DNA from: DASZIT01 sp036268775 | Lineage (GTDB): Bacteria; Actinomycetota; Acidimicrobiia; Acidimicrobiales; RAAP-2 | DNA: 64,000 nt | Direction of reading: 5' to 3' | Assembly (NCBI GenBank): GCA_036268775.1 | Contig: DATATM010000021.1 | Coordinates: 1 to 64,000, forward strand | Part shown: positions 16,524 through 25,069 of the stretch, in pieces | Layout of the letters: each line of letters starts with the position of its first letter | Position numbering within the stretch: the first letter of the stretch is position 1 | Made by a program: the position numbers and the translations under genes | Notes under the pieces: model-generated | Database searches by the model: none | What the model was told of the DNA's origin: nothing | Seen by the model: the letters and a program-made list of their open reading frames with translations, nothing else

Positions 16524-17423
16524 CTACCCCGCCCGGTCGTCGCCGGCCCAACCGATGCGGCGGTCAGTGAACGGTTCGATGAACGGTGACCGGTATCCGT
16601 CGTTGCGCCAGGTGATCGGAAAGAACGTCTCGTCCATGCTGTCGTCGCCGAACCGCTTGTACCGGCTGTACAGGTACCCGACGGTGGAAGGGTGGAACCG
16701 CGCTTCCGACGACATGCAGTGGGCCACCAACGCCCGGCGCGGAACTTCGGCCCGGTTGGTGCCGGATCCGTGCCAGGTCCAGCCGGCGTGGAACGCGCCC
16801 CCACCGGCCCGAACCTCCACCGGCACCAACTCGGGCTCTACCCCCGCGGCGGCTGCCGCCTCCCGCAGGTCTTTGTGGGGATCGGCGGGACCGTGGAACT
16901 CGTCGATCATCCCCCATTGCTGCCAGCGGTGGGAACCACGGACGTACTCCACCGTGCCGCCGCTGGCGGTGGTGTCCTCGAGGGCGATCCAGCAGCTCAC
17001 CCAATCCGGGGGCGTGGTCCATTGCTCGTAGCTCGAGTCCTGGTGGAACCCCAAGGCTCGACCCCCCGGGGGCTTCCAGAGCACGTTGTCCTGGCTGAGG
17101 CGGGTACCCGGCCAGCCCCCCAGGCGGGCGCAAGCTTTGCCGATGTCCGCCCGGAGGACGACCCGGGCGATATCCCGGTCGGACTTCCACCCGTTGCAGA
17201 TTTGGCGGGTCAGGTCGGGGGCGTCCCGTCCCGGCCGCCAGTTCCACTCGTCGGGGTACAGACCCGTCTCGAACCTTCCGGCAAACAGATCCTCGTACCG
17301 GTCGAGCGCGGTCGCCGCCAGGCCCGGATCGATGATCCGGTCGACGATGAGGAAGCCGTCGGCATGAAATCGCGCCAATTGCTCCTCGCTGAACTCAAGG
17401 GGTTCGGTTTCGGTCAGGGCCAC
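16524..17423 (-). CDS. Phytanoyl-CoA dioxygenase (PhyH)-family Fe(II)/2-oxoglutarate oxygenase
   Basis: 299-aa non-haem iron oxygenase. The facial triad fits His127-x-Asp129 (GFHQDSSY) and His218 (TWHGSGTN), with Arg230 for 2-oxoglutarate. It hydroxylates a small substrate with O2 and 2-oxoglutarate. The GTG start at 17423 is used, with GGAGG six bases upstream; a longer frame runs into the ligase gene in another frame. It is the last gene of the gamma-glutamyl cluster, 16 bp after the second ligase, so its substrate may be the amine, its gamma-glutamyl amide or the released acid. Confidence 0.85.
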   Translation of the reverse strand: MALTETEPLEFSEEQLARFHADGFLIVDRIIDPGLAATALDRYEDLFAGRFETGLYPDEWNWRPGRDAPDLTRQICNGWKSDRDIARVVLRADIGKACARLGGWPGTRLSQDNVLWKPPGGRALGFHQDSSYEQWTTPPDWVSCWIALEDTTASGGTVEYVRGSHRWQQWGMIDEFHGPADPHKDLREAAAAAGVEPELVPVEVRAGGGAFHAGWTWHGSGTNRAEVPRRALVAHCMSSEARFHPSTVGYLYSRYKRFGDDSMDETFFPITWRNDGYRSPFIEPFTDRRIGWAGDDRAG

Positions 17424-17439
17424 GGCACCTCCAAAGGGC

Positions 17440-18789
17440 TCACACCTGCTGCAGATAGCGCAGTTGCTCTTGGGCCGGGACGAACCGCCGGCAGGCTTCC
17501 TCCTCGGCAATCCGGGAGGCGGCGTAGTGCTCGACAAACGCCGGCCCGAACAACTCGAGGGCAATCGGGCTGGCGGCAAACCGTTCCGATGCCTCGAGCA
17601 GGTTCCGGGGCAGGACCTCGGCTCCGGGTACCGATCGGCCGTCGGCGGGTGGTACCACCGGTGCCGGTGCCTCGAGGCCATGCTCGACCCCCCATACCGC
17701 CGCGCCGAGGAACATGGCCAGGCAGAGGTGGGGGCTGGTGTCGGCACCGGCGATCCGCAGCTCGAGCCGGCTGTCCCCGGGTGCGCCGGTGACTGCCCGC
17801 AGGGCACAGCTGTAGTTCCCTGGACCCCAGGTGGCGGTGGACGGGGCCCAGTTGCCCGGGGCGAAGCGGCGATAGGAGTTGGGGGTGGGAGCGGCCATGA
17901 CCAACAGGTCGGGGAGGAGCTCGACCACCCCGGCGATGGCGGAAAGGACCACCTTGGACAGTTCGCCTTGCTCGTCCTCGATGACCGGCTGTCCGTCGGT
18001 GGCCGAACGGAAGGAGAGGCTCGGATGGCCTCCCAAACCCGGGTACCCCTCGGCCAACTGGGCCATGAACGTCGCTGTCTGGCCCCTTCCGGCGTAGTAC
18101 GCCTTGGTGAAGAGCTTGGCCAAGGCGGCGTCGTCGGCGGAGCGGACCGCGGGCCGGTGCTCGGTGGCCAGCTCCAGGCAGCCGGGCCCCAGCTCTGAGC
18201 AGACGTGATCGACGGGCACGTCACCGGCGGCGAGGATGGCGAGGAGGCCGCCGATGGCCTCCGCCTCGACGGCAGGGGTGAGAGCTGACCAACACCGGTT
18301 GGCTACCATGGCCGGACGAAGGGCGACCGGCAACCCGCCACCATGGAGCTCAGCCTCGGTCTGGTCGAGGACGATGAGTTCAAACTCCCAACCGACCTCC
18401 GGGATGAGCCCGCAGGCCGCGGCCCGATCGACCATGCGCTGGAGCTGGTTTCGGGGGGACAGTTCGCCGAGCCCCCCGGTGAAATCGGCGAGGAAGAGGG
18501 CGGCACCGGCCTCGAACGGGTACCGCCGGCCACTGCTGCGGTCGACGGCGGCGGCGGCATCGGCCGATCCGCCGGCCCGCCAGGTGCGGTCGTCTGGTCC
18601 CCACCACTGGATGGCGTCGATGAAATTCCACCCGCGGTCGAAGGCCCGACTGGCCGCGGTCGGGCCAAGGCGCTTCTCCCGCAGTGTCCCGGAGGCGTCG
18701 ACCAGACCAAGATGAACCGCGGTCAGCTCTTGGTCTGCCATCCAGGTGGCGATTGAATCGCCTCCTCCTTGGTTGATGCCGGTTGTCAC
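17440..18789 (-). CDS. Glutamine-synthetase-like gamma-glutamyl ligase (second copy)
   Basis: 449-aa GS-family enzyme. Metal and ATP-site motifs are WEFELIVL, ELGPGCLELA, GGHPSLSF, PTPNSYRRF and SRLELRIAGADTSPHLCLA. The usual GS phosphate-loop Arg cluster is modified and the sequence is far from GlnA, so it more likely ligates glutamate to an amine, as PuuA, IpuC, GlnT or the aniline enzymes do. GTG start overlaps the stop of the amidotransferase (GTGA). It differs clearly from the other ligase in this operon, so the two are not a recent duplication and may use different amines or form a hetero-oligomer. Confidence 0.88.
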   Translation of the reverse strand: MTTGINQGGGDSIATWMADQELTAVHLGLVDASGTLREKRLGPTAASRAFDRGWNFIDAIQWWGPDDRTWRAGGSADAAAAVDRSSGRRYPFEAGAALFLADFTGGLGELSPRNQLQRMVDRAAACGLIPEVGWEFELIVLDQTEAELHGGGLPVALRPAMVANRCWSALTPAVEAEAIGGLLAILAAGDVPVDHVCSELGPGCLELATEHRPAVRSADDAALAKLFTKAYYAGRGQTATFMAQLAEGYPGLGGHPSLSFRSATDGQPVIEDEQGELSKVVLSAIAGVVELLPDLLVMAAPTPNSYRRFAPGNWAPSTATWGPGNYSCALRAVTGAPGDSRLELRIAGADTSPHLCLAMFLGAAVWGVEHGLEAPAPVVPPADGRSVPGAEVLPRNLLEASERFAASPIALELFGPAFVEHYAASRIAEEEACRRFVPAQEQLRYLQQV

Positions 18790-19601
18790 TCGGGAACCGA
18801 ACCGGCCAACTGGACGTCAACGACCTCGGGGTCGCCATCGACCCGCGCCAGGAGGCGATCCGCCAGAATCTCGGTGACGGTGGCCATCCTGCCGAGGTGA
18901 TCTTCGACCGCCGCCGCCAACCGGCTGGCATCACGGTCCGCCTCCTCCAGCGCCGCCCGATAGGCGGGCACTGCCGCCCATTCCGCCACGGTGGACTCCA
19001 GTACTTCGACGTGGAACTGCACTCCCCAGGCCTGGGGTCCCACCCGGAAGGCTTGCACCCGACAGGCATCGTTGGCCGCCAGGATTGTGCCGTTCGGCGG
19101 CAACCGGGTCACCTGGGCCCCGTGCCACTGGAGCCCTTCGATGGTTGCCGGCAAGGACGAGAAGACGGGGTCGGTGGCAGCCGCCGGGGTGAGGGACATC
19201 TGGACCACGCCGACCTCCGGGGTCGGCATGAGCCCCACCGCACCCCCGAGGGCGTCGGCCAGGAGTTGGTGACCCAGGCAGACGCCGAGGAAGGGACGCC
19301 CGAGGTCGCTCACCCAGGTCCGGATGGCTGCCTTCTCGGCCGCCATCCACGGGTGCCGGTCCTCTTCCCACACGTCCATCGGCCCACCCATCACGATGAG
19401 CAGGTCGAAGGGTGCAAGGTCGGGAACCGGTTCGCCCTCGTCCAGTTCCACCGTCACCAACTCGACTCCGGCAAGGTCGAGCCGTCGGCCCAGGGATCCG
19501 GGGTGCTCGATGGCCAGATGTTGAAAGACCAGCGCCCGGCGCGCACCGTGGCGCGCGTTTGGAGCTACCTCCACTCCGTTTCTTTTCACCGCTTCGGCCA
19601 T
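18786..19601 (-). CDS. Class I glutamine amidotransferase-like hydrolase
   Basis: 271-aa single-domain GATase. The triad is Cys108 (GVCLGHQ), His197 and Glu199 (GVQFHVEV). There is no synthetase domain, so it is either a free gamma-glutamyl hydrolase (compare PuuD in role) or an amidase component as in aniline-type clusters. Between two GS-like ligases its likely job is to cut gamma-glutamyl amide intermediates or to feed ammonia. ATG at 19601 with GAGAGGG upstream; 24 bp after the first ligase. C-terminal 40 residues are an extension of unknown role. Confidence 0.88.
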   Translation of the reverse strand: MAEAVKRNGVEVAPNARHGARRALVFQHLAIEHPGSLGRRLDLAGVELVTVELDEGEPVPDLAPFDLLIVMGGPMDVWEEDRHPWMAAEKAAIRTWVSDLGRPFLGVCLGHQLLADALGGAVGLMPTPEVGVVQMSLTPAAATDPVFSSLPATIEGLQWHGAQVTRLPPNGTILAANDACRVQAFRVGPQAWGVQFHVEVLESTVAEWAAVPAYRAALEEADRDASRLAAAVEDHLGRMATVTEILADRLLARVDGDPEVVDVQLAGSVPE

Positions 19602-19625
19602 CGATCACCCTCTCTCCGACCCGCC

Positions 19626-21023
19626 CTAGGGCAGAATGTCGAGGTACTCCTTGATGTCCCAATCGGTGACGGTGCTGATGAACCGCTCCCACTCGTCCCG
19701 CTTGTAATGCATGAACACCCGGTACATGTCGCCGGGAAGGGCTTGGCGGACGATCGGGTCTGCGTCCAGGGCGTCGAGCGCCTCGCCCAGCGTGCTCGGG
19801 ATGCGTTCCACCGACTTTCCGGCGGCGATGGCGTCGTAGATGTTGCCCTCCTCGGGGGGGCCGGGGTCGATGCTCTGGGCGAGCCCGTCGCGCATGGTCA
19901 CCAGCAGCGAGGCCATGGAGAGGTAGGGGTTGACCGATGAATCCACCGAGCGGTATTCGAACCGGCCCGGCGCGCTGACCCGGAGGGCGGTGGTCCGGTT
20001 CTGGAAACCCCAGTCGGCGAAAATCGGCGCCCAGAAGCCGGCGTCGGCGAAGCGCCGGTAGGAGTTGACGGTCGGGGCGGTGATGGCGGTCAGGGCGCGT
20101 AGGTGGGAGAGCACCCCCCCGATGGCGTGCAGTCCCGTCTTGCTCGGGGTCCGGACGTTGGATCCCTCCGGGAGGAAGGTGTTGGTGTCGCCCTGCCACA
20201 ACGAGAAATTGTGGTGGCACCCGTTGGCCGACACCCCCATGAACGGCTTGGGCATGAAGCACGGGAAGAAGCCGAGCTCTCGACCGACCTGCCTGCAGAC
20301 CTGGCGATAGGTGGTGAGCCGATCGGCGGTGAGCTCGGCCCGATCGAAGGCGAAGTTGAGCTCCAGTTGCCCCGGCGCATCCTCGTGGTCGCCCTGGATC
20401 ATGTCCAGCCCCAGCCGGCCGCAGTACTCGATCACCCGGTGGATGACCGGTTGTAGCTCGGAGAACTGGTCGATGTGGTAGCAGTACGGCTTGGTGGCCC
20501 CTTCGACGGACGGCGTGCCATCCGGATTGGTCTTCAGCCACATCATCTCCGGCTCGCACCCGACCCGGAGGGTCAGGCCGGTGTCGGCCGTGAACTCCTC
20601 GTGGAGCCGCCGAAGATTGCCCCGGCAGTCGGAGGTGAGGTAACTACCCGGGTCCTCGGTTTCCTCCCGTCCCCGGAACAGGGTGCAGAAGACTCTGGCC
20701 ACCTTGGGGTCCCAGGGCAGGACGTTGAAGGTCTCCACGTCGGGCAGTCCGACCAGCTCGGGGGCCTCGGGCCCGTAGCCGATGTACTGGCCGTGCCGAT
20801 CGATGAACAAGTTGGCGGTGGCGCCGTAGACGAGTTGAAAACCCTTGGTGGCCACTGTCGCCCAGTGGTCGGCGGGAATCCCCTTGCCCATCACCCGGCC
20901 GGTCACCGAGACGAACTGGAAGTAGATGTAGGTGACGCCGTCGGCCGCGATCTGACGTTCGACTTGCTCGATGAGTTCGTCGCGGCCGTCCTGCCCGACG
21001 AAGCGCGCCAGGTCGGTGAGCAT
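19626..21023 (-). CDS. Glutamine-synthetase-like gamma-glutamyl ligase (first copy)
   Basis: 465-aa GS-family enzyme and first gene of the cluster. Motifs CEPEMMW, GDHEDAPGQLELN, SANGCHHNFSLW, PTVNSYRRF and FEYRSVDSSVNPYLSMASL cover the metal, glutamate and ATP sites. The N-terminal 100 residues fit the GS beta-grasp. It groups by motif with GlnT/PuuA-like ligases rather than GlnA: the tyrosine adenylylation loop was not seen. ATG 21023 is chosen with GAGAGGGGAG upstream; a TTG at 21074 lies inside the operator palindrome and is unlikely. Confidence 0.9.
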   Translation of the reverse strand: MLTDLARFVGQDGRDELIEQVERQIAADGVTYIYFQFVSVTGRVMGKGIPADHWATVATKGFQLVYGATANLFIDRHGQYIGYGPEAPELVGLPDVETFNVLPWDPKVARVFCTLFRGREETEDPGSYLTSDCRGNLRRLHEEFTADTGLTLRVGCEPEMMWLKTNPDGTPSVEGATKPYCYHIDQFSELQPVIHRVIEYCGRLGLDMIQGDHEDAPGQLELNFAFDRAELTADRLTTYRQVCRQVGRELGFFPCFMPKPFMGVSANGCHHNFSLWQGDTNTFLPEGSNVRTPSKTGLHAIGGVLSHLRALTAITAPTVNSYRRFADAGFWAPIFADWGFQNRTTALRVSAPGRFEYRSVDSSVNPYLSMASLLVTMRDGLAQSIDPGPPEEGNIYDAIAAGKSVERIPSTLGEALDALDADPIVRQALPGDMYRVFMHYKRDEWERFISTVTDWDIKEYLDILP

Positions 21024-21054
21024 CGGGGCTCCCCTCTCGAATCTACGGAAACAA

Positions 21055-21073
21055 TGTTCACTGATAGTGAACA
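21055..21073. promoter_or_regulatory. 19-bp palindrome before gamma-glutamyl cluster
   Basis: TGTTCACTGATAGTGAACA has perfect 8-bp arms around GAT, 31 bp upstream of the first ligase start. It is a strong candidate operator. No regulator gene is inside the cluster, so the binding protein is encoded elsewhere (the HxlR protein has a different palindrome of its own). Confidence 0.7.
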
Positions 21074-21168
21074 AGGTCGAGATTTCACCCGGGTGTCCTC
21101 TAAATGTCGATCGCGTTAATCCGAATCAGCCCCGCTGCGCCGGGGGGCGGGAGGTCCAGAGGGTCCTC

Positions 21169-21990
21169 TCATCCGATCCGGATACCGGCCAGCTGGGTGC
21201 TCTGGGCGACCAGCCGTCCGGTGCCATCCCAGACGAAGCACGCCTCGTCGACCCGCTGGGCGTCGATCAGCTGAGCCCGGTGGAGCACCCGGACCGGGCC
21301 GGGAGCCGGGAGGGCCCGGACGTAGGCGGTGAGCTCCAGGGTCGGTACCCACCCGGAGTATTCGATGTCGAAGGTCGCCGGGGGGAAGGCGTCGACGGCA
21401 AACAGCAGCGATGTCGGGTCGAAGGTTTCCCCGTGGGGGAGGGACAGCCAGCCCCGCAGTTCTCCCCGCCCGCTCGGCTGTCCAGTCCTGAAGGCGGCCG
21501 ACTCCGGCTCCAGTCGCACCTCGACCTGCTCCATGATCGCCACCCGGGTCCCATCGGGCGTGCGCGGCGTCAGCCGAACGCAGTCCTCATAAGGAACCTG
21601 ACCCATCGCCGGCAAGCCTCGGTCCCAGTAGGGGGCGGTGGCGCCGAGTTGGCTGGTGGTCATCAGTGCCTCGACACAGGCTTGACCCTCCTGGCTCATC
21701 CGGGCCCGAACCTGGCTGGCCGAGCGCCCGGACCGCAGCACCTCGGCTTCGATGGCCACCGGCCCCGGGTCCGGCGAGTGTAGGTAGTGGGCGCTGGCCG
21801 CGATGACGTGGGGCTGCGCGCTCACCGTTCCCGCCGCCCGGCCCAGCATGGCCAGGAGATAGCCGCCGTTGGGCTTGCCGACGATCGTCCATTCCGGATG
21901 GATGGTGGCGTCGAAATAGCCGGCGGCGTTGGCGGTCACCCGGCTGACGTCGGCAAACGGGAACCGGTCAATGCTCGGGGTTGTCGTCAC
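21169..21990 (-). CDS. Acyl-CoA thioesterase, TesB-like double hotdog
   Basis: 273-aa protein with two hotdog halves, typical of the TesB/thioesterase-like superfamily in Actinobacteria: N-terminal GKPNGGYLLAMLGRAAG and HYLHSPDPGPVAIEAEVLR, C-terminal SLLFAVDAFPPATF and LELTAYVRALPAPGPV. It hydrolyses acyl-CoA thioesters. The GTG at 21990 overlaps the stop of the HxlR regulator (GTGA), so the two are co-translated; the longer frame with a start at 22083 would run inside the regulator. Confidence 0.83.
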   Translation of the reverse strand: MTTTPSIDRFPFADVSRVTANAAGYFDATIHPEWTIVGKPNGGYLLAMLGRAAGTVSAQPHVIAASAHYLHSPDPGPVAIEAEVLRSGRSASQVRARMSQEGQACVEALMTTSQLGATAPYWDRGLPAMGQVPYEDCVRLTPRTPDGTRVAIMEQVEVRLEPESAAFRTGQPSGRGELRGWLSLPHGETFDPTSLLFAVDAFPPATFDIEYSGWVPTLELTAYVRALPAPGPVRVLHRAQLIDAQRVDEACFVWDGTGRLVAQSTQLAGIRIG

Positions 21991-22472
21991 GGTCGTCCCG
22001 ACTGCGCCGTGGTGACCAGAGGCTCGACCGCCCCGCGGCCGGGCACCGCCTGCACGTCCCTCGGTCCCATCGCCTCCCCGCAAGCCGAGCAGGTCAGCAC
22101 CGCTTGGGAGGCCTCACCACAACCTTTGTGCACCACCTCGAGCGGGGGACCGTTGGGGGCGGCGTACTTGTCACCCCACTGGCGCATAGTGGTGAGCACC
22201 GGCCACAGATCCCGACCCTTGTCGGTGAGCCGGTAGTCGTGGCGGAGGGGATGGTCGCTGTAGGGGACCTTGGTGAGGACCCCGGCGTCCACCAGGTGGG
22301 AGAGACGTTGGTTCAGCACGTTGCGGGAGATGCCGAGACGCTGCTGGAACTGGTCGAACCGGGTCACCCCCAGGAAGGCGTCCCGCATGATCAGCATCGA
22401 CCACCACTCGCCGACGACCTCCAGGCACTGGGCCACCGAGCAATTCATCTCCGAGAAGCTCTTGCGTTCCAC
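21987..22472 (-). CDS. HxlR-family regulator with C-terminal zinc-ribbon-like tail
   Basis: 161-aa winged-helix regulator. HxlR core (about 8-100) with EVVGEWWSMLIMRDAFLGVTRF and ISRNVLNQRLSHLVDAGVL. After the core comes HKGCG, then CSACGEAM, a possible metal-binding four-Cys tail found in part of the family, followed by about 20 disordered residues. It lies divergent from a PaaI-like thioesterase across a palindrome and upstream of a TesB-like thioesterase in its own operon, so it probably regulates acyl-CoA hydrolysis on both sides. Confidence 0.88.
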   Translation of the reverse strand: MERKSFSEMNCSVAQCLEVVGEWWSMLIMRDAFLGVTRFDQFQQRLGISRNVLNQRLSHLVDAGVLTKVPYSDHPLRHDYRLTDKGRDLWPVLTTMRQWGDKYAAPNGPPLEVVHKGCGEASQAVLTCSACGEAMGPRDVQAVPGRGAVEPLVTTAQSGRP

Positions 22473-22488
22473 CTCGCCAGGCTAGTGG

Positions 22489-22508
22489 GTTGCGTCATAG
22501 AACGCAAC
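22489..22508. promoter_or_regulatory. HxlR operator candidate
   Basis: GTTGCGTCATAGAACGCAAC has perfect 7-bp arms around CATAGA and lies 17 bp from the HxlR start and 70 bp before the PaaI-like gene. Position and symmetry fit an autoregulatory site. Confidence 0.7.
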
Positions 22509-22577
22509 AAGATACCTTCAGTTCTAGAGGGAACCGAAGAGCAGCGGCCCGGCCCTCGAGGCCACGACGGGAGGATC

Positions 22578-23015
22578 ATGACCAGCCCAACCACCATCCC
22601 GGGAGAACCGAGTTTGGAAGCCGCCTCCCTGGAGGGGGCCAGTGCCTTCGTGATGGCGGCCGGGCTGATCCTGGAGGAGGTCACCGGATCGAGGGTCACC
22701 GGGCACATCGATCTGGGTCCGGAGCATCACACGCCCTGGGGCATCGTCCACGGCGGCGTCTACACCTCCGCCATCGAGAGCGCCGCCAGCATCGGGGCCA
22801 GTCTGGCGGTGAAGGACCGGGGCATGGTGGCGGTCGGGCTCACCAACAGCTCCCACTTCCTGAGATCGGTCAGCTCCGGCCGGGTCGACGTTGAGGCGAC
22901 TGCCGTCAACCAGGGCCGCACCCAACAACTGTGGCAGGTCGATGTCCGGAACGAGTCGGGGAAGCTGGTCGCCCACGGCGAGGTGCGACTCCAGAACGTC
23001 CCGGGCGCCGCCTGA
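22578..23015 (+). CDS. PaaI-type hotdog thioesterase
   Basis: 145-aa single-domain thioesterase. HHTPWGIVHGGVYTSAIES carries the HGG(V/A) loop and catalytic acidic residue of the PaaI/4HBT group. These enzymes release CoA from aromatic or stalled acyl-CoA. ATG 22578 has GGGAGGA seven bases upstream. It is divergent from the HxlR gene, and with the TesB-like enzyme gives two unlike thioesterases around one regulator. Confidence 0.9.
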   Translation: MTSPTTIPGEPSLEAASLEGASAFVMAAGLILEEVTGSRVTGHIDLGPEHHTPWGIVHGGVYTSAIESAASIGASLAVKDRGMVAVGLTNSSHFLRSVSSGRVDVEATAVNQGRTQQLWQVDVRNESGKLVAHGEVRLQNVPGAA

Positions 23016-23097
23016 ACCACCGGACCGCCGGAGTCGGCACGTCCGCATGGCGCCATGGGATGATGACCCCGCAGCCGACTCCGAAGGACGGGACCTC

Positions 23098-23982
23098 ATG
23101 CGTGTGCATCTTCTCGACGGGACCTATGAGTTGTTCCGTCAGTTCTTTGGTCAACCGCCCCGGGCGTCGGATGACGGGACGGAGATCGGTGCCACCTACG
23201 GTGTCATCACCTCGGTGTTGGGCATGCTCTCGGGGGGCGTCACCCACCTCGGGGTGGCGACGGACCACGTCATCGAATCGTTCCGCAACCAGCTGTGGGC
23301 GGGCTACAAGTCGGGGGAAGGGATTCCCGAGCCCCTGAGATCCCAATTCGACCTGCTCGAAGCCGCGTTGGTGGCGCTGGGCGTGGTGGTCTGGCCGATG
23401 GTCGAAGTCGAGGCCGACGATGCGTTGGCCTCCGCGGCCGCCGTCGCCGCCGACGACCGGAACGTCGAGCAGGTGGTCATCTGCACCCCCGACAAGGACC
23501 TGGCCCAATCGGTGGTGGGCGACCGGGTGGTCCAGCTCGATCGGCGCAAGGACGTCGTCACTGACGAGGACGGAGTCCGGGCCAAGTTCGGGGTGTCGCC
23601 CCAGTCGATCCCCGACTGGCTGGCCCTGGTCGGCGATTCCGCCGACGGGTTCCCGGGTCTGGTCGGCTGGGGAAAGCGCTCGGCGGCGGTGGTGCTGGCA
23701 CATTACGAACACATCGATGCCATCCCCGACAACGTCAACGATTGGGAGCCGAGCCTGCGCAAGACGGTGCGGGGGGCCGACCGGCTGGCCATCACCCTGG
23801 CCGGCCAGCGCGAACTGGTCGAGCTGTTCCGCACCTTGGCCACCCTTCGGATCGATCGATCCCTCCTGCCTCAGGTCGCCGATCTCCAGTGGCACGGGCC
23901 CACTCCCGCCTTCGAGGAGGTGAGCCGCCAGCTTCGCTCTCCGGCGCTCGCCGAGCGGGCGGCGGCCATCGCCGCTACGTGA
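23098..23982 (+). CDS. 5'-3' exonuclease (FEN/Pol I N-terminal type)
   Basis: 294-aa stand-alone flap-type nuclease equivalent to the N-terminal domain of DNA polymerase I. Acidic PIN-like site: VHLLDGTYELFR, VEVEADDALAS and VICTPDKDLAQ, followed by the H3TH region DWLALVGDSADGFPGLVGWGKRSA. Removes 5' flaps and RNA primers. ATG at 23098 has AAGGACGGGA upstream. The 3' end overlaps the convergent ligase gene by 8 bp. Confidence 0.9.
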   Translation: MRVHLLDGTYELFRQFFGQPPRASDDGTEIGATYGVITSVLGMLSGGVTHLGVATDHVIESFRNQLWAGYKSGEGIPEPLRSQFDLLEAALVALGVVVWPMVEVEADDALASAAAVAADDRNVEQVVICTPDKDLAQSVVGDRVVQLDRRKDVVTDEDGVRAKFGVSPQSIPDWLALVGDSADGFPGLVGWGKRSAAVVLAHYEHIDAIPDNVNDWEPSLRKTVRGADRLAITLAGQRELVELFRTLATLRIDRSLLPQVADLQWHGPTPAFEEVSRQLRSPALAERAAAIAAT

Positions 23983-25036
23983 GGGCGTCGAAGACGAGGG
24001 AGAGTTCGGTCGGGACCGGCGTCTCCAGCTGGGCGTAGGTGCAGGAGTCGGGCTGGCGGTCCGGGCGCCACCGGCGGAACGAGGTGCCATGGCGGAACCG
24101 CTGTTCCTGGAGGTGGTCGTAGGCCACCTCACAGACGAGCTCGGGTCGGAGCGGCTCCCAGCTCATGTCCTTCCCCGCGCTCCACCGGCTGGTGCCACCC
24201 GGGAGCCGGCTGGACTCCGCCGCCGCCTGCAACCAGGGATGGTTGTCGCCCGCCCCCGACCGGTAGGGCTCCAGTTCGTCGACCAGCTCCCGGCGCCGGG
24301 CGGCGGTGAATCCGGAGGCGACGCCGACGTGATGGAGGACCTGCTGCTGGTCGAAGAGGCCGAGCAGCAGCGAGCCGACGATGCCCCCCTCTTTGTGCCA
24401 CCGGAAGCCGGCCACCACGCAGTCGGCGGTGCGCTCGTGTTTGACCTTCAACATCGCCCGCTTGTCCTGGAGGTAGTGCAGATCCCCGGCCTTGGCCACC
24501 ACCCCGTCGAGACCGGCTCCCTCGAATCGGGAGAACCAGTCGCCGGCCACCTCGGGGTCCGTCGTCGCCGGGGTCAGGTGGACCGGGGCGGTGGCCGATT
24601 TGAGCGCCTTCTCCAGCCGCTTGCGCCGCTCGGCATAGGGCGTAGCACACAGGTCCCGGTCGTCGATGGCCAGCAGGTCGAAGGCCACGAAGGACGCCGG
24701 GGTGGTCGAGGCCAGCAGGTTGATCCGGGATTCGGCTGGATGGATCCGTTGGGACAGGGCGTCGAAGTCCAAGCCGGAGGGACCGGCAATCACGATCTCA
24801 CCGTCCAGCACGCATCGATCGGGGAGATCCCGCTTGAGTGGCTCGATGAGCTCGGGGAAATACCGGGTGAGCGGCTTCTCGTTCCGGCTGCCCAGCTCGA
24901 CTTCGTCGCCGTCCCGGAAGACGATGCAGCGGAAACCATCCCACTTGGGTTCGTAGAACATCCCCTCCGCCCGGGGAAGCTCCCGGGACAGCTTGGCCAG
25001 CATGGGGGCGACCGGCGGTTGCACGGGAAGGTTCAC
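23975..25036 (-). CDS. ligC: ATP-dependent DNA ligase, LigC type
   Basis: 353-aa ligase. Adenylation domain with motif I EPKWDGFR (Lys31 adenylated), motif III FVAFDLLA, motif IV GLDGVVAK and motif V RAMLKVKHER; then an OB domain (about 215-340). Length and organisation match mycobacterial LigC, a backup ligase acting in repair and NHEJ-like joining. Part of a minus-strand repair run with the PHP protein (34 bp upstream) and LigD polymerase domain. Confidence 0.92.
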   Translation of the reverse strand: MNLPVQPPVAPMLAKLSRELPRAEGMFYEPKWDGFRCIVFRDGDEVELGSRNEKPLTRYFPELIEPLKRDLPDRCVLDGEIVIAGPSGLDFDALSQRIHPAESRINLLASTTPASFVAFDLLAIDDRDLCATPYAERRKRLEKALKSATAPVHLTPATTDPEVAGDWFSRFEGAGLDGVVAKAGDLHYLQDKRAMLKVKHERTADCVVAGFRWHKEGGIVGSLLLGLFDQQQVLHHVGVASGFTAARRRELVDELEPYRSGAGDNHPWLQAAAESSRLPGGTSRWSAGKDMSWEPLRPELVCEVAYDHLQEQRFRHGTSFRRWRPDRQPDSCTYAQLETPVPTELSLVFDALT

Positions 25037-25069
25037 CCGCTGATCGTATCCAGGTTTGGGGAACCGACT

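Noticed and set aside
22906..24132. 408-codon minus-strand frame over the exonuclease gene.
   Set aside because: Arg/Gly/His-rich antisense shadow; the plus-strand nuclease has all motifs.
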